Source of the DNA: Clostridia bacterium
GTDB taxonomy: Bacteria > Bacillota > Clostridia > Peptostreptococcales > Anaerovoracaceae
Assembly: GCA_902363595.1 (NCBI GenBank)
Contig: CABJAP010000010.1
Coordinates: 130,490-194,489, forward strand
DNA: 64,000 bases
Direction: 5' to 3'
Shown: piece after piece, positions 9,989-18,158 of the stretch
How the letters are laid out: every line of letters begins with the position of its first letter
How positions within the stretch are numbered: the stretch's first letter is position 1
Translations under genes and position numbers: made by a program
Notes under the pieces: model-generated
Seen by the model: only the letters and a program-made list of their open reading frames with translations
Database searches by the model: none
What the model was told of the DNA's origin: nothing

Positions 9989-10069
9989 ACTATACCTTGC
10001 AAGCCATGTCGCAGCAAGATTCACTATTTTCTTCCTTGCGGCAACGCCGTACTTGATGGGGAAAATAGT
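9989..10069 (-). promoter_or_regulatory. Promoter and upstream dyad of the surface-protein gene
   Basis: Minus-strand TTGCTG (10012-10017) and TATAGT (9989-9994) are 17 bases apart. Upstream is a 19-base block (10034-10052, plus strand ccttgcggcaacgccgtac) with a CGGC/GCCG core, bracketed by 9-base inverted arms (actattttc 10023-10031, gaaaatagt 10061-10069). The same 19 bases occur at 42945-42963 before another GGDEF/EAL gene. The rest of 9867-10180 holds only the terminator of the next gene. Confidence 0.5.
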
Positions 10070-10128
10070 ATACCATATTGGCAGCTTTTTAACAAGATTA
10101 AGGGAGTTTTTACCAGAACAAGGCAACT

Positions 10129-10173
10129 AAAAAGCCGGCCCACAGCCTCAAGCAGACTGCATGCCGGCATTTT
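10129..10173 (-). terminator. Rho-independent terminator of the QueG-like gene
   Basis: Stem gccggc (10134-10139) / gccggc (10163-10168), read on the minus strand and followed by TTTTTAG. It lies just after the stop at 10181. Confidence 0.75.
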
Positions 10174-10180
10174 TATCAGT

Positions 10181-10966
10181 TTAATAAAAGAAACATTTTC
10201 CGCAGACCTCCGGTGAAGGGATGTATTCATCGATGGTCTTGCAGTGAGCCTGGCAGAGTTTCCGATCAATCCCCTTTTCAGTGATTGCCCCGGCCGTGCA
10301 GGCCTGAATCATCTCCTGGCTGCAGGATACGCCTTGTGCTTCCTGGTAGCAATATTGGCGCTGAATTTCCTGATAGGTCGCCTCCAGCTGATCCGAATCC
10401 AGAACTTCGAATTCTTCCGCGTAGCACCCGTCCGTTATAATCGAACCAAATCGGCCGGCAAACCCGTTTTTCGTTTGGAATGACCCGGCAGGCCCGAATT
10501 CTCCCATTCCGGCGGCATAAGCCACCAGCTTGTGAGACCACTCTTCTCTGCATAGATCTTCGTCCCAATCCGTAGGCGTATTGGTGCATGAGGACAGTCT
10601 GCCCACTCCATCCAGTACTTCACGGATAACCCCGTTCAAACGCATGGACAGCCACATGGAATCGTTGAAAGCAGTCAGCCACGCTTGGGAAGGCTCCTTC
10701 CCTCCACGGTTGCTTTCGGTGATTTCCGGCGCATAGGGGACAAAATGAACGACAGCCGTGTTCCCGGGCCGGTAAATCTTCTTTGGATGGTCGCAGATGT
10801 TTCTTGAAAAGTACATATCGAAAATGGGATTTCTCGTATCCGCATAGCCTACGAGAGGTTCCCCGAATTTGGTCTTAATATCCTCTCTTTCCTGAAACTC
10901 CTTCATAGCTGCTTTCACAGCCTCCAATATCTTTTCTTTTATATCCATTCCAAATTTCGCGCTCAT
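10181..10966 (-). CDS. QueG-like cysteine-rich Fe-S protein
   Basis: This 261-residue protein resembles the catalytic part of epoxyqueuosine reductases and relatives: AVVHFVPYAP near 85, and GMGEFGPAGSF...GRFGSIITD near 160, which aligns with the cobalamin-site loop of QueG. The C-terminal part has many cysteines (CYCQEAQGVSC, CTAG, CQAHC, CGKCFF), but their spacing is not the classical paired CxxCxxCxxxCP ferredoxin motif. It is about 100 residues shorter than QueG and the first domain looks reduced, so I do not call it queG. A tetrahydropyrrole or corrinoid Fe-S oxidoreductase of unknown substrate is the safest reading. It lies 29 bases after the TIGR04076 gene, probably in one transcript. 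Confidence 0.6.
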   Translation of the reverse strand: MSAKFGMDIKEKILEAVKAAMKEFQEREDIKTKFGEPLVGYADTRNPIFDMYFSRNICDHPKKIYRPGNTAVVHFVPYAPEITESNRGGKEPSQAWLTAFNDSMWLSMRLNGVIREVLDGVGRLSSCTNTPTDWDEDLCREEWSHKLVAYAAGMGEFGPAGSFQTKNGFAGRFGSIITDGCYAEEFEVLDSDQLEATYQEIQRQYCYQEAQGVSCSQEMIQACTAGAITEKGIDRKLCQAHCKTIDEYIPSPEVCGKCFFY

Positions 10967-10995
10967 AATCGCTCCTCTCCGGGCCGCATCGCCCT

Positions 10996-11274
10996 CTATT
11001 CCTTGATTCTTTCTATTTTAAAAACGTTGATAACTCTTGCATCCGGGCAGCAAAACAGGCATTCGTCCTCGTTTTCCTCGCCGGGAACGGTCCCGCCGTA
11101 TCGTAAAATGTCGATATACGGAAACGCCGTGTGGAGCATCATTGGGCACATTTTATCCCGGTCCTGATCAAAGTCAAAGGAATCTCCGATCCCATGCCCG
11201 TAATGACATGGGCCCTTTTCTTTTTTATCCACCATCGTAATTTTTATCTTCGGTCTTCCCGCCAATTGACTCAC
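10996..11274 (-). CDS. TIGR04076 family small protein
   Basis: This 92-residue protein is of the TIGR04076 type: an N-terminal KIKITMVDKK strand, CHYGHGIGDSFDF near 23-35, CPMMLHTAFPYI near 43-54, an LRYGG motif, and a CLFCCPDA cysteine cluster near the end. Function is unknown; conserved Cys and His suggest metal or Fe-S binding. The start is unsure: GTG at 11274 overlaps the ribosome-binding sequence GAGAGGTG, and TTG at 11265 has better spacing. The gene is directly upstream of the QueG-like Fe-S gene, a pairing that hints at redox chemistry. Confidence 0.75.
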   Translation of the reverse strand: MSQLAGRPKIKITMVDKKEKGPCHYGHGIGDSFDFDQDRDKMCPMMLHTAFPYIDILRYGGTVPGEENEDECLFCCPDARVINVFKIERIKE

Positions 11275-11357
11275 CTCTCTTTCGGGACTTTTGCTTCTAC
11301 CACTTTATCTCATCTTTGGCCTGTTTAAAAGTGTCAATTTTTATGTATTTTCTGGGG

Positions 11358-12743
11358 TCAATTTTTCAAGGCCCGGAGGATCCGCTCTGCTGCGTCCCGG
11401 ATGTCCTCCTGTCTGATGCCGCCGAACCCGGCCATAATCAGGTCCCGCTTGCAGCCCAGGACAAAATATTTGTCCATCGAATAGACTTTGACGCCCTGCC
11501 GCTCAATGCGCACCATCATTTCCTCACCAGTGAGCCGCCGTGACTCGACAATCAGATGGAGGCCCGCGCCTTTTCCCAGCAGGCGAAAATCTGGCCCCAG
11601 GCCCTTTTCTAGCTCTGACACCAGGATATCGTGTTTTCGCTTATTGGCGAGGCATATTTTTCGTACATGCCGCTCCCAGCTGCCTTCGGCCATGAAAATC
11701 CGAAGGGCGTCCTGCACGGTGGCGGAAACGGTGTTGTGGTATTGGGAAAACCACATATCATATCGGTTTTTCAGCTCCGCAGGCAGTACCATGTAAGCCA
11801 GGCGCAGGGAAGGGGCCATGGCCTTTGATGTGCTGCCCAGATAGATCACCTTGCCGCAAGGGTCCAGACCTTGCATGGAGGGGATGGATCTGGCACTATA
11901 GCGGAAAATGCTGTCGTAATCGTCTTCAATTATATAAAATCCGCCTTTCTGGGCCATTTGGATCAGCTCCATTCTGGTCTGTATAGGCATCACTGCGCCC
12001 AGGGGAAATTGATGAGACGGCGTCACGTATACCGCGTCAATCCTTTCTTCTTTTAGCAGTTCCAAGTTAATGCCGTTCCTTCCCACCTGAACTGGAACAG
12101 GCTCTACCTGGTGGTTTTCCAGGACCGCTCGCACGCCATCATATCCCGGTTCCTCAATGGCGCACCTTTTTGGCTTCACCAGCTGAACCAGTATGCTGAG
12201 CAGCTGCTGGGTTCCGCCGCCGATGATGATCTGCTGGGGACCGCAGGTTACGCCCCGGGCCCGTTCCAAATAGTCGGCCAAATAAGTTCTCAGTTCCAGG
12301 TCACCGCAGGAATCCCCATAAGCGGCCAGCTTGTTTCCGCACTCGCACAGAGCCTGGTCCATCGCTTTTCTCCATTTTCCCAAAGGAAACTCGTCCATGT
12401 GGCAGTTGCCGTATCTCATGTCATAGCGATAGCTGCGCCCGGCGCTCCTCGCTCTATGGTATTCCTGCATTCTCTTTGTCACGGCTTCTTTATCGATCAG
12501 GGAAGCGTCCACGTGCTTGACGTAATAACCGCTCCCCCTTTTGTTTTCCAGATAACCTTCTGAGCAGAGCTGGAGATATGCCAGCTCCACTGTGTTGCGG
12601 CTCACCCCGAGATTTTCCGCCTGGGTTCTGATGGCTGAAAGCCGGTGGCCTTCTTCCAATTCTCCGGAAATGATTTCTTCCCGAATATGCTGATAAATTT
12701 GCGTGTACAAAGGTATTTTACTTGCTCTGTCCAGAATAATCAT
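11358..12743 (-). CDS. MocR-type transcriptional regulator (GntR HTH + aminotransferase fold)
   Basis: The 461-residue protein starts at ATG 12743, placed by GGAGGTAATC. Residues 1-75 are a GntR winged helix (PLYTQIYQHIREEI, LSAIRTQAENLGVSRNTVELAY). Residues 110-460 are a fold-I PLP aminotransferase domain with the PLP lysine in LGSTSKAMAPSLR (near 304) and the Asp in IIEDDYDSIF. MocR proteins sense PLP, amines or amino acids and usually act on a divergent neighbour. Here that is the Nim/PNPOx-like flavoenzyme at 12868. The shared intergenic region is 124 bases with a good promoter on this strand. PdxR control of B6 metabolism is a possible role; no pdxST is nearby to prove it. Confidence 0.9.
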   Translation of the reverse strand: MIILDRASKIPLYTQIYQHIREEIISGELEEGHRLSAIRTQAENLGVSRNTVELAYLQLCSEGYLENKRGSGYYVKHVDASLIDKEAVTKRMQEYHRARSAGRSYRYDMRYGNCHMDEFPLGKWRKAMDQALCECGNKLAAYGDSCGDLELRTYLADYLERARGVTCGPQQIIIGGGTQQLLSILVQLVKPKRCAIEEPGYDGVRAVLENHQVEPVPVQVGRNGINLELLKEERIDAVYVTPSHQFPLGAVMPIQTRMELIQMAQKGGFYIIEDDYDSIFRYSARSIPSMQGLDPCGKVIYLGSTSKAMAPSLRLAYMVLPAELKNRYDMWFSQYHNTVSATVQDALRIFMAEGSWERHVRKICLANKRKHDILVSELEKGLGPDFRLLGKGAGLHLIVESRRLTGEEMMVRIERQGVKVYSMDKYFVLGCKRDLIMAGFGGIRQEDIRDAAERILRALKN

Positions 12744-12774
12744 GATTACCTCCAAAATTGTAACCTATAAGTTT

Positions 12775-12803
12775 ATTATAATTGGCCCTTTCTCCTAGTG
12801 CAA
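12775..12803 (-). promoter_or_regulatory. Sigma-A promoter of the mocR-type gene
   Basis: Minus-strand TTGCAC (12798-12803), 17 bases, TATAAT (12775-12780). A plus-strand TATAAT at 12811-12816 could serve the divergent Nim-type gene, but its -35 is poor. The overlap suits autoregulation by the MocR protein. Confidence 0.65.
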
Positions 12804-12867
12804 TTTGTTTTATAATAAATGCATGACATTCGGTATCGAGATCACTGTAATAGAAAGGATAGAAACC

Positions 12868-13347
12868 ATGAGTAGAGAAATGTACAAGAAAGAAAGACAG
12901 ATCGCGGATGAGACGGTAAAGGAAATGCTGCTGAGCTGTAAAGAAGGAACTCTGGCGGTAAACGGCGATGACGGCTACCCATACTGCATACCAATGAATT
13001 TTGTGTATACAAAGGATGCCATCTATATGCACAGCGCCAAGTACGGGTATAAAATCGATGCGCTCAACGCTGATAAAAAAGTCTGCTTTTCCGTAATTGT
13101 GCGTTCTGAAGTTGCACCGGAATTATTCACCACCCGCTACGAGAGCATCGTGGCCTGCGGCGACATGGAATTTGTTGAAGACGACAGCGAAAGACGCATG
13201 GTCATGGAAACGTTCATCGATCGCTTCTCCCCGGACTTCCACGAAGGCGGCATGAAGTTTATCAAGGGAGCCCTGGGAAAAACAGCTGTACTTAAATTGA
13301 ACATTAAGGATATAAAGGGCAAGGCTTTCCGTTCTGATAAGTGGTAA
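12868..13347 (+). CDS. Pyridoxamine 5'-phosphate oxidase-fold flavoprotein (NimA-like)
   Basis: This 159-residue protein starts at ATG 12868, preceded by AAAGGA. Residues 1-150 form the split-barrel FMN-binding fold of the PNPOx-like / NimA group: CKEGTLAVNGDDGYPYCIPMNF near 30-50, then a beta-rich middle with KYGYKIDALNADKKVCFSV. Members bind FMN or heme. NimA relatives reduce nitroimidazoles, but most are of unknown function, and similarity alone does not predict drug resistance. The divergent MocR-type regulator is its likely controller, which would fit a PLP- or amine-linked substrate. It is monocistronic. Confidence 0.85.
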   Translation: MSREMYKKERQIADETVKEMLLSCKEGTLAVNGDDGYPYCIPMNFVYTKDAIYMHSAKYGYKIDALNADKKVCFSVIVRSEVAPELFTTRYESIVACGDMEFVEDDSERRMVMETFIDRFSPDFHEGGMKFIKGALGKTAVLKLNIKDIKGKAFRSDKW

Positions 13348-13430
13348 GCAGCGCCGAAAAGCCGATTCGACTTAATCATTCTTCTAACCGGCGCAGCCGT
13401 AGCCCCCGGAAAACTTCTGTGAAACTATGC

Positions 13431-13552
13431 ATTTTTTTCGCAAAGTTGTGGGTTTACGGGGCCTGATTTGGTGAACAGGCAGGGTTTTCGGCTACAAGGT
13501 CGATTCACAAGGCTACAGCCGTTGGAAATTGCGTAAATTTCAAAAATTTTTC
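13431..13552 (+). repeat. Dispersed structured intergenic repeat, copy 1
   Basis: One of four copies in this window. It opens with tttttttcgcaaag, has the constant core ttgtgggttt, a variable hairpin region, and closes with gttggaaattgcgtaaattt. The ends pair as TTTCGC/GCGTAAA. It lies between the converging Nim-type gene and ahcY and fills most of the 316-base gap 13348-13664. The remainder of that gap holds only the ahcY terminator. Confidence 0.7.
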
Positions 13553-13613
13553 CTTATATTTTCCCTCAACTGCTCTTCCACTAAGAAACAGCTGCGCCCA
13601 CCAAGCGCACCAC

Positions 13614-13654
13614 ACAAAAAAGGCAGCGTACCGCCACCAGTCCGCTGCCTTTTT
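13614..13654 (-). terminator. Rho-independent terminator after ahcY
   Basis: Stem ggcagcg (13622-13628) / cgctgcc (13643-13649) with A-runs and T-runs on both sides. On the minus strand it directly follows the ahcY stop at 13665. Confidence 0.85.
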
Positions 13655-13664
13655 CAATTGTTTG

Positions 13665-14915
13665 TCAAACCTGCCAGCTGTTGAGATACTGCTCCTGCTG
13701 AGGAGTCAGGGCATCGATTTCAATCCCCCAGCATTCTAACTTTCTTCTGGCAATTTTATCGTCGATTTCTGCCGATACATCGATCACTTTCTTTTCCAGA
13801 TTGGAATGGTTTTCTTTGATGTACATGGCGGAAAGCGCCTGCACCGCAAAGCTCAGATCCATGATTTCCGCCGGATGCCCGTCCGCGGCGGCGATGTTGA
13901 CCAGCTTTCCCTCTGCTATGACATTAATCCACTTCCCGCTGTTAAGTCGGTAGCCCATAATGTTTTTGCGGGTTTCCTCTTTGTCAAAAGCGGCTTTCTC
14001 CAGGCCCTCCATGTCGATCTCCACGTTAAAGTGTCCGGCGTTGGCCAGGATCGCCCGATCCTTCATCTTCCTCATATGGTCCACCGTGATCGTATGCTTG
14101 CATCCGGTGGCGGTCACAAAAAGATCCCCCAGCGGAGCTGCCTGATCCATCTTCATCACATCGAATCCATCCATTCTGGCTTCAATGGCTTTGACCGGAT
14201 CGATCTCGGTGATAATCACCTTTGCCCCCAGCGCCGAAGCCCGCATGGCGATTCCCCTGCTGCACCAGCCATAGCCTACGACGACCACCGTTTTGCTGGC
14301 AACAATCAGGTTGGTATTGCGCATAATGCTGTCCCATACAGACTGGCCTGTGCCGTAGCGGTTGTCAAAAAGGTGCTTGCACTGGGCGTCGTTGACAGCA
14401 ACCATGGGGAACTTGAGAATACCTTCTCTTTCCATGGCCTGCAGACGAATGACGCCGGTCGTCGTTTCTTCGCAGCCTCCCCAGACCTCTTTTGCCAGAT
14501 CCGGCCGCTTGTTGTGGAGCAGCCCCACCAGATCCCCGCCGTCATCGATGATAATATTGGGTTTCTGCTCCAGGCACATTTCGATATGCCGCCCGTATTC
14601 CTGGTCCGTGGCTCCGTGATATGCGTAGACCTTCAGGCCTGAATCCACCAGAGCCGCGGCCACATCATCCTGGGTGGACAGCGAATTGCTGCCGGTTATG
14701 GACATCTGGGCGCCGCCGGCGGCAAGTACCAGACATAAATAAGCGGTCTTGGCTTCCAAGTGGACCGACAAGCTAATTTTTACGCCGTCAAAGGGCTTTG
14801 TTTTACGAAATTCTTCCTCCAGCCCGGACAGCAGCGGCATATTGTTTCTCACCCACTCGATTTTCTGATGACCCGATGGAGCCAGGGTGATATCTCTTAT
14901 CTGATTGTTTTCCAT
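13665..14915 (-). CDS. ahcY: Adenosylhomocysteinase
   Basis: This 416-residue cytosolic enzyme hydrolyses S-adenosylhomocysteine to adenosine and homocysteine, recycling the by-product of methyl transfer. Family marks are GVKISLSVHLEAKTAYL near 45-60, the NAD site VVVGYGWCSRGIAMRA near 215, and the closing LDVSAEIDD-like and YLNSW segments. Length and the lack of the roughly 40-residue insertion match the short type of many Firmicutes and Archaea. The start at ATG 14915 follows GGAG and is four bases past the glmS stop, so it is the last gene of the cdaA-cdaR-glmM-glmS transcript. There is no obvious functional tie to cell-wall precursors. Confidence 0.95.
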   Translation of the reverse strand: MENNQIRDITLAPSGHQKIEWVRNNMPLLSGLEEEFRKTKPFDGVKISLSVHLEAKTAYLCLVLAAGGAQMSITGSNSLSTQDDVAAALVDSGLKVYAYHGATDQEYGRHIEMCLEQKPNIIIDDGGDLVGLLHNKRPDLAKEVWGGCEETTTGVIRLQAMEREGILKFPMVAVNDAQCKHLFDNRYGTGQSVWDSIMRNTNLIVASKTVVVVGYGWCSRGIAMRASALGAKVIITEIDPVKAIEARMDGFDVMKMDQAAPLGDLFVTATGCKHTITVDHMRKMKDRAILANAGHFNVEIDMEGLEKAAFDKEETRKNIMGYRLNSGKWINVIAEGKLVNIAAADGHPAEIMDLSFAVQALSAMYIKENHSNLEKKVIDVSAEIDDKIARRKLECWGIEIDALTPQQEQYLNSWQV

Positions 14916-14919
14916 ACGA

Positions 14920-16752
14920 TTACTCCACTGTTACAGATTTCGCCAGATTCTTCGGCTTATCGATGTTGCAGCCTCTAAATTTGGCCACAAAGTAGGCAAA
15001 CAACTGGAGCGGAACCACTGACAACAGAGGAGTAACTTCATCCATACAATCGGGAATATAGATCACTTCCGTGGATTGTTTCTCAATCTCCCTGTTTCCT
15101 TCCTTGGCAACGCCTACCACATTGGCCCCTCTTGCCTTGATTTCCTGAATATTGGAAAGCATCTTCTCAAAGAGGAAATCCTGGGTAGCCAGAGCGAATA
15201 CCAAAGTATCTTCTTCGATCAGAGCGATGGTTCCATGCTTCAGCTCTCCTGCCGCAATGGCAAAGGAGTTAATATAGGAGATTTCCTTCAGCTTCAGCGA
15301 GCCTTCATAGGACACGCCCGAATCCACGCCTCTGCCGATGAAAAAGACCTGCTCTTTTCTGCAATACTTCTTGGCAACGGCTTCAATTTCTTTTTCCTTT
15401 TTCAGCAGGTCCTCAAGCTTATCCGGGATCTGCTTCAGCTCTTCAATGAAGCGGGCATAATAGTCCTTGTCGATCACGCCTTTGGTGTGGCCCATGTACA
15501 GGGCCAGCAAATACATACACATCAGCTGGGTCGTATAAGCCTTGGTGGATGCCACCGCGATTTCGGGCCCGGCCCAGGTATAAAAGACATCGTCCGATTC
15601 TCTGGCAACGGAGCTTCCCACCACGTTAACCACGGATAGGATTCTGGCACCCTTCCGTTTTGCTTCCCGAAGGGCTGCCAGCGTATCCAGCGTTTCACCG
15701 GACTGGCTGATGGCAATGAACAAAGTCTTATCATCCACAAAAGGATCGCGATAGCGGAATTCAGAGGCAATGTCCACTTCCACCGGTATGCGGGCCATCT
15801 TTTCAATGGCCGCTTTTCCCACCAGACCGGCGTGGTAAGCCGTTCCGCAGGCCACGATATAAACCTTGTTGAAGTTTTCAATATCTTCCTTAGTCATGGA
15901 GATGCCGTCCAGATTGATGGTATCGTCTTCGTTGAGCCTTCTGGTCAGCGTCTCATACAAGCCTTTGGGCTGCTCATGGATTTCCTTCATCATGAAATGC
16001 TCGTAGCCGTCCTTTTCAGCTGCGTCCGCATCCCAGGTGACATGAAAGACATCCCGCTTTACAACCTTCTGGTTTTCGTCGTAGATTTTAATCTCGTCTT
16101 TTGTTAAAACGATGGTTTCGTTGTTCTCAATCAAATAAATTTTTCTCACGTACTTGAGCAGAGCCGGAATATCGGAAGCAATAAAATTGCAGCCTTCGCC
16201 GATACCCGCTACCATGGGCGCATCTTTTCTAACCGCGACGATCTTGTCGGGTTCCGCGGCAGCGATCACGCCGATGGCGTAAGCGCCTCTCATCTGTTCC
16301 ACCGCTCGGTTCACCGCTTGATGCAGATCGCCGTCATAATAAATGCCGATAAGATGGGCGATCACTTCCGTATCCGTATCGGACTTGAATTTGACGCCGT
16401 ATTCATCGATGAGCCATTCCCGCAGCTCTACAAAATTTTCAATGATGCCGTTATGTACAACGGTTATCGTGTTGTCGCTGTTGCTGTGGGGATGGGCGTT
16501 CACATCCGACGGAGCGCCGTGGGTAGCCCATCTTGTATGGCCGATTCCAACTGAACTGTCATAGTCGGGGTCTCCGATGATCTTTTCCAAATTGGCGATT
16601 TCCCCCACATGTTTGCGGGTTTCCACCTTCCCATCTCTGCAAAGGGCGATTCCCGCCGAGTCATATCCTCTGTATTCCAGGCGTTTGAGCCCTTCAATGA
16701 TTACTTCCTTGGCATTATTCTCAGTGCCTACATATCCTACAATACCGCACAT
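14920..16752 (-). CDS. glmS: Glutamine-fructose-6-phosphate aminotransferase (isomerizing)
   Basis: The 610-residue enzyme converts fructose-6-phosphate and glutamine to glucosamine-6-phosphate, the first step to UDP-GlcNAc. The N-terminal glutamine amidotransferase domain (about 1-220) begins MCGIVGYVG with the Cys nucleophile after Met. Two SIS sugar-isomerase domains follow (about 285-425 and 455-600; SQSGETLDTLAAL, GRGVDSGVSYEGSLKLKE). The tail KNLAKSVTVE is typical. It follows glmM by 12 bases. No glmS ribozyme fits in that gap, so glmS here is not controlled by its own ribozyme. Confidence 0.97.
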   Translation of the reverse strand: MCGIVGYVGTENNAKEVIIEGLKRLEYRGYDSAGIALCRDGKVETRKHVGEIANLEKIIGDPDYDSSVGIGHTRWATHGAPSDVNAHPHSNSDNTITVVHNGIIENFVELREWLIDEYGVKFKSDTDTEVIAHLIGIYYDGDLHQAVNRAVEQMRGAYAIGVIAAAEPDKIVAVRKDAPMVAGIGEGCNFIASDIPALLKYVRKIYLIENNETIVLTKDEIKIYDENQKVVKRDVFHVTWDADAAEKDGYEHFMMKEIHEQPKGLYETLTRRLNEDDTINLDGISMTKEDIENFNKVYIVACGTAYHAGLVGKAAIEKMARIPVEVDIASEFRYRDPFVDDKTLFIAISQSGETLDTLAALREAKRKGARILSVVNVVGSSVARESDDVFYTWAGPEIAVASTKAYTTQLMCMYLLALYMGHTKGVIDKDYYARFIEELKQIPDKLEDLLKKEKEIEAVAKKYCRKEQVFFIGRGVDSGVSYEGSLKLKEISYINSFAIAAGELKHGTIALIEEDTLVFALATQDFLFEKMLSNIQEIKARGANVVGVAKEGNREIEKQSTEVIYIPDCMDEVTPLLSVVPLQLFAYFVAKFRGCNIDKPKNLAKSVTVE

Positions 16753-16764
16753 ACCTGTTACCTC

Positions 16765-18114
16765 CTAACCAAACCTCTTTGTCAATAGCTTCGCCAGATC
16801 GTGGGCCAGTTCCGTGATATGATCCACATCCTGCCCCTCCAGCATTACGCGAACCAGCGGCTCTGTTCCCGAAGGACGGATCAGCACCCTGCCGCTGCCT
16901 TCCATCTCTGCTTCAACCTTTTTAATGGCTTCGCAAATCTCAGGATCGCTCTTATATTTTGATTTATTTTCGTTTTTTACCTTGGCGTTTTTGAGCACCT
17001 GGGGATAGATTTCGATTTCATCCGACAGCTGGGACGCCTTCTTGCCCGAAGCCAGTACAGCCTTTACCAGCTGCAGGGACGACAGAATTCCGTCTCCTGT
17101 GGTGGAGTGATCGAGGAAAATAATATGTCCCGACTGTTCACCGCCAATCACGCATCCGGTTTGAATCATGCTTTCCAGCACGTACCGGTCGCCAACGCCG
17201 GTTACATCCACCTTGCATCCGAGGGATTCAATATACTTGTGAAAACCGATGTTGCTCATGACCGTTGCCGTGACCTTGTTATCCTTCAGCTGGCCTGCGT
17301 CTTTCAGCATCTTGGTGCAGATGCAGATCACCTTATCTCCGTCGATGACCCGGCCCTTTTCGTCAATGGCAATGAGACGGTCCGCATCACCGTCATAAGC
17401 CAGGCCCATGAAAGCTCCTTGTTTTATAACTTCCTTCTGCAGCTTTTCCGGATGGGTGGATCCGCATCCGGCATTGATGTTGAGACCGTCCGGCTCATTG
17501 CCGATCACCGTCACATCAGCGCCCAAATCCCCGTACACCATCTCCGCCACTTTGTAGGACGCTCCGTTGGCACAGTCCAGTACCAATTTCAATCCATCCA
17601 GCCGGCGATCAATGGTGCCGGTCAGATAACGGGCGTAAATCGCCGCCGCGTCATCATCCGCTTCCAGGCATCTTCCCAGCTTATCGCCGGTGATATGGCT
17701 GTTGACATCAATATCTCGGAGGATGATATCCTCGATCTCATCCTCAATTTCATCGTCCAGCTTAAAGCCTTCGCTGTTGAAAAATTTAATTCCATTGTAC
17801 TCAAAGGGGTTGTGGGACGCAGAGATAACCACGCCCACATCGGCCCGGTAATGTTTGACAAGATATGCTACGGCCGGGGTCGGCAGCACGCCGACTTTGA
17901 TCACGTTGCCACCCACCGCGAGAATTCCCGCACTGAGCGCATCCTCCAGCATATCGCCGGAAATTCTGGTATCCTTTCCGATCAGGACAACCGGCTTCCC
18001 TTTTTTCTTGCTGAGCACGTGGGCTCCGGCCTTACCCAGCTTGAAAGCCAGTTCCGGCGTCAGCTCCGCATTGGCTACGCCCCTCACTCCGTCGGTTCCA
18101 AAAAGTCTTCCCAT
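16765..18114 (-). CDS. glmM: Phosphoglucosamine mutase
   Basis: This 449-residue enzyme isomerises glucosamine-6-phosphate to glucosamine-1-phosphate. The start MGRLFGTDGVRG is diagnostic. The phosphoserine loop is VVISASHNP (Ser100), the metal site is AYDGDADRLIAID, and the sugar loop GEQSGH and phosphate loop RPSGTEPLVRVM follow. It has full family length. The start ATG 18114 follows GGAG. It lies between cdaR and glmS; in B. subtilis and others GlmM binds and inhibits CdaA, so the cluster order matches a known regulatory complex. Confidence 0.97.
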   Translation of the reverse strand: MGRLFGTDGVRGVANAELTPELAFKLGKAGAHVLSKKKGKPVVLIGKDTRISGDMLEDALSAGILAVGGNVIKVGVLPTPAVAYLVKHYRADVGVVISASHNPFEYNGIKFFNSEGFKLDDEIEDEIEDIILRDIDVNSHITGDKLGRCLEADDDAAAIYARYLTGTIDRRLDGLKLVLDCANGASYKVAEMVYGDLGADVTVIGNEPDGLNINAGCGSTHPEKLQKEVIKQGAFMGLAYDGDADRLIAIDEKGRVIDGDKVICICTKMLKDAGQLKDNKVTATVMSNIGFHKYIESLGCKVDVTGVGDRYVLESMIQTGCVIGGEQSGHIIFLDHSTTGDGILSSLQLVKAVLASGKKASQLSDEIEIYPQVLKNAKVKNENKSKYKSDPEICEAIKKVEAEMEGSGRVLIRPSGTEPLVRVMLEGQDVDHITELAHDLAKLLTKRFG

Positions 18115-18158
18115 CTTATAATCTCCTTATCTTGATCTCTTTCATCGAACACACGCTT

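Noticed and set aside
10181..10966. Calling the Fe-S protein epoxyqueuosine reductase (queG)
   Set aside because: It is about 100 residues short and lacks the standard ferredoxin spacing.
12868..13347. Nitroimidazole-resistance gene nim
   Set aside because: The fold is shared by many harmless flavoproteins; resistance cannot be inferred.
13425..13560. c-di-GMP (GEMM-I) riboswitch at the repeat
   Set aside because: The CGCAAAG piece recalls GEMM, but the tetraloop receptor and overall order are absent and the copies do not precede expected genes.
16753..16764. Possible glmS ribozyme upstream of glmS
   Set aside because: Only 12 bases separate glmM and glmS, far too few for the ribozyme.
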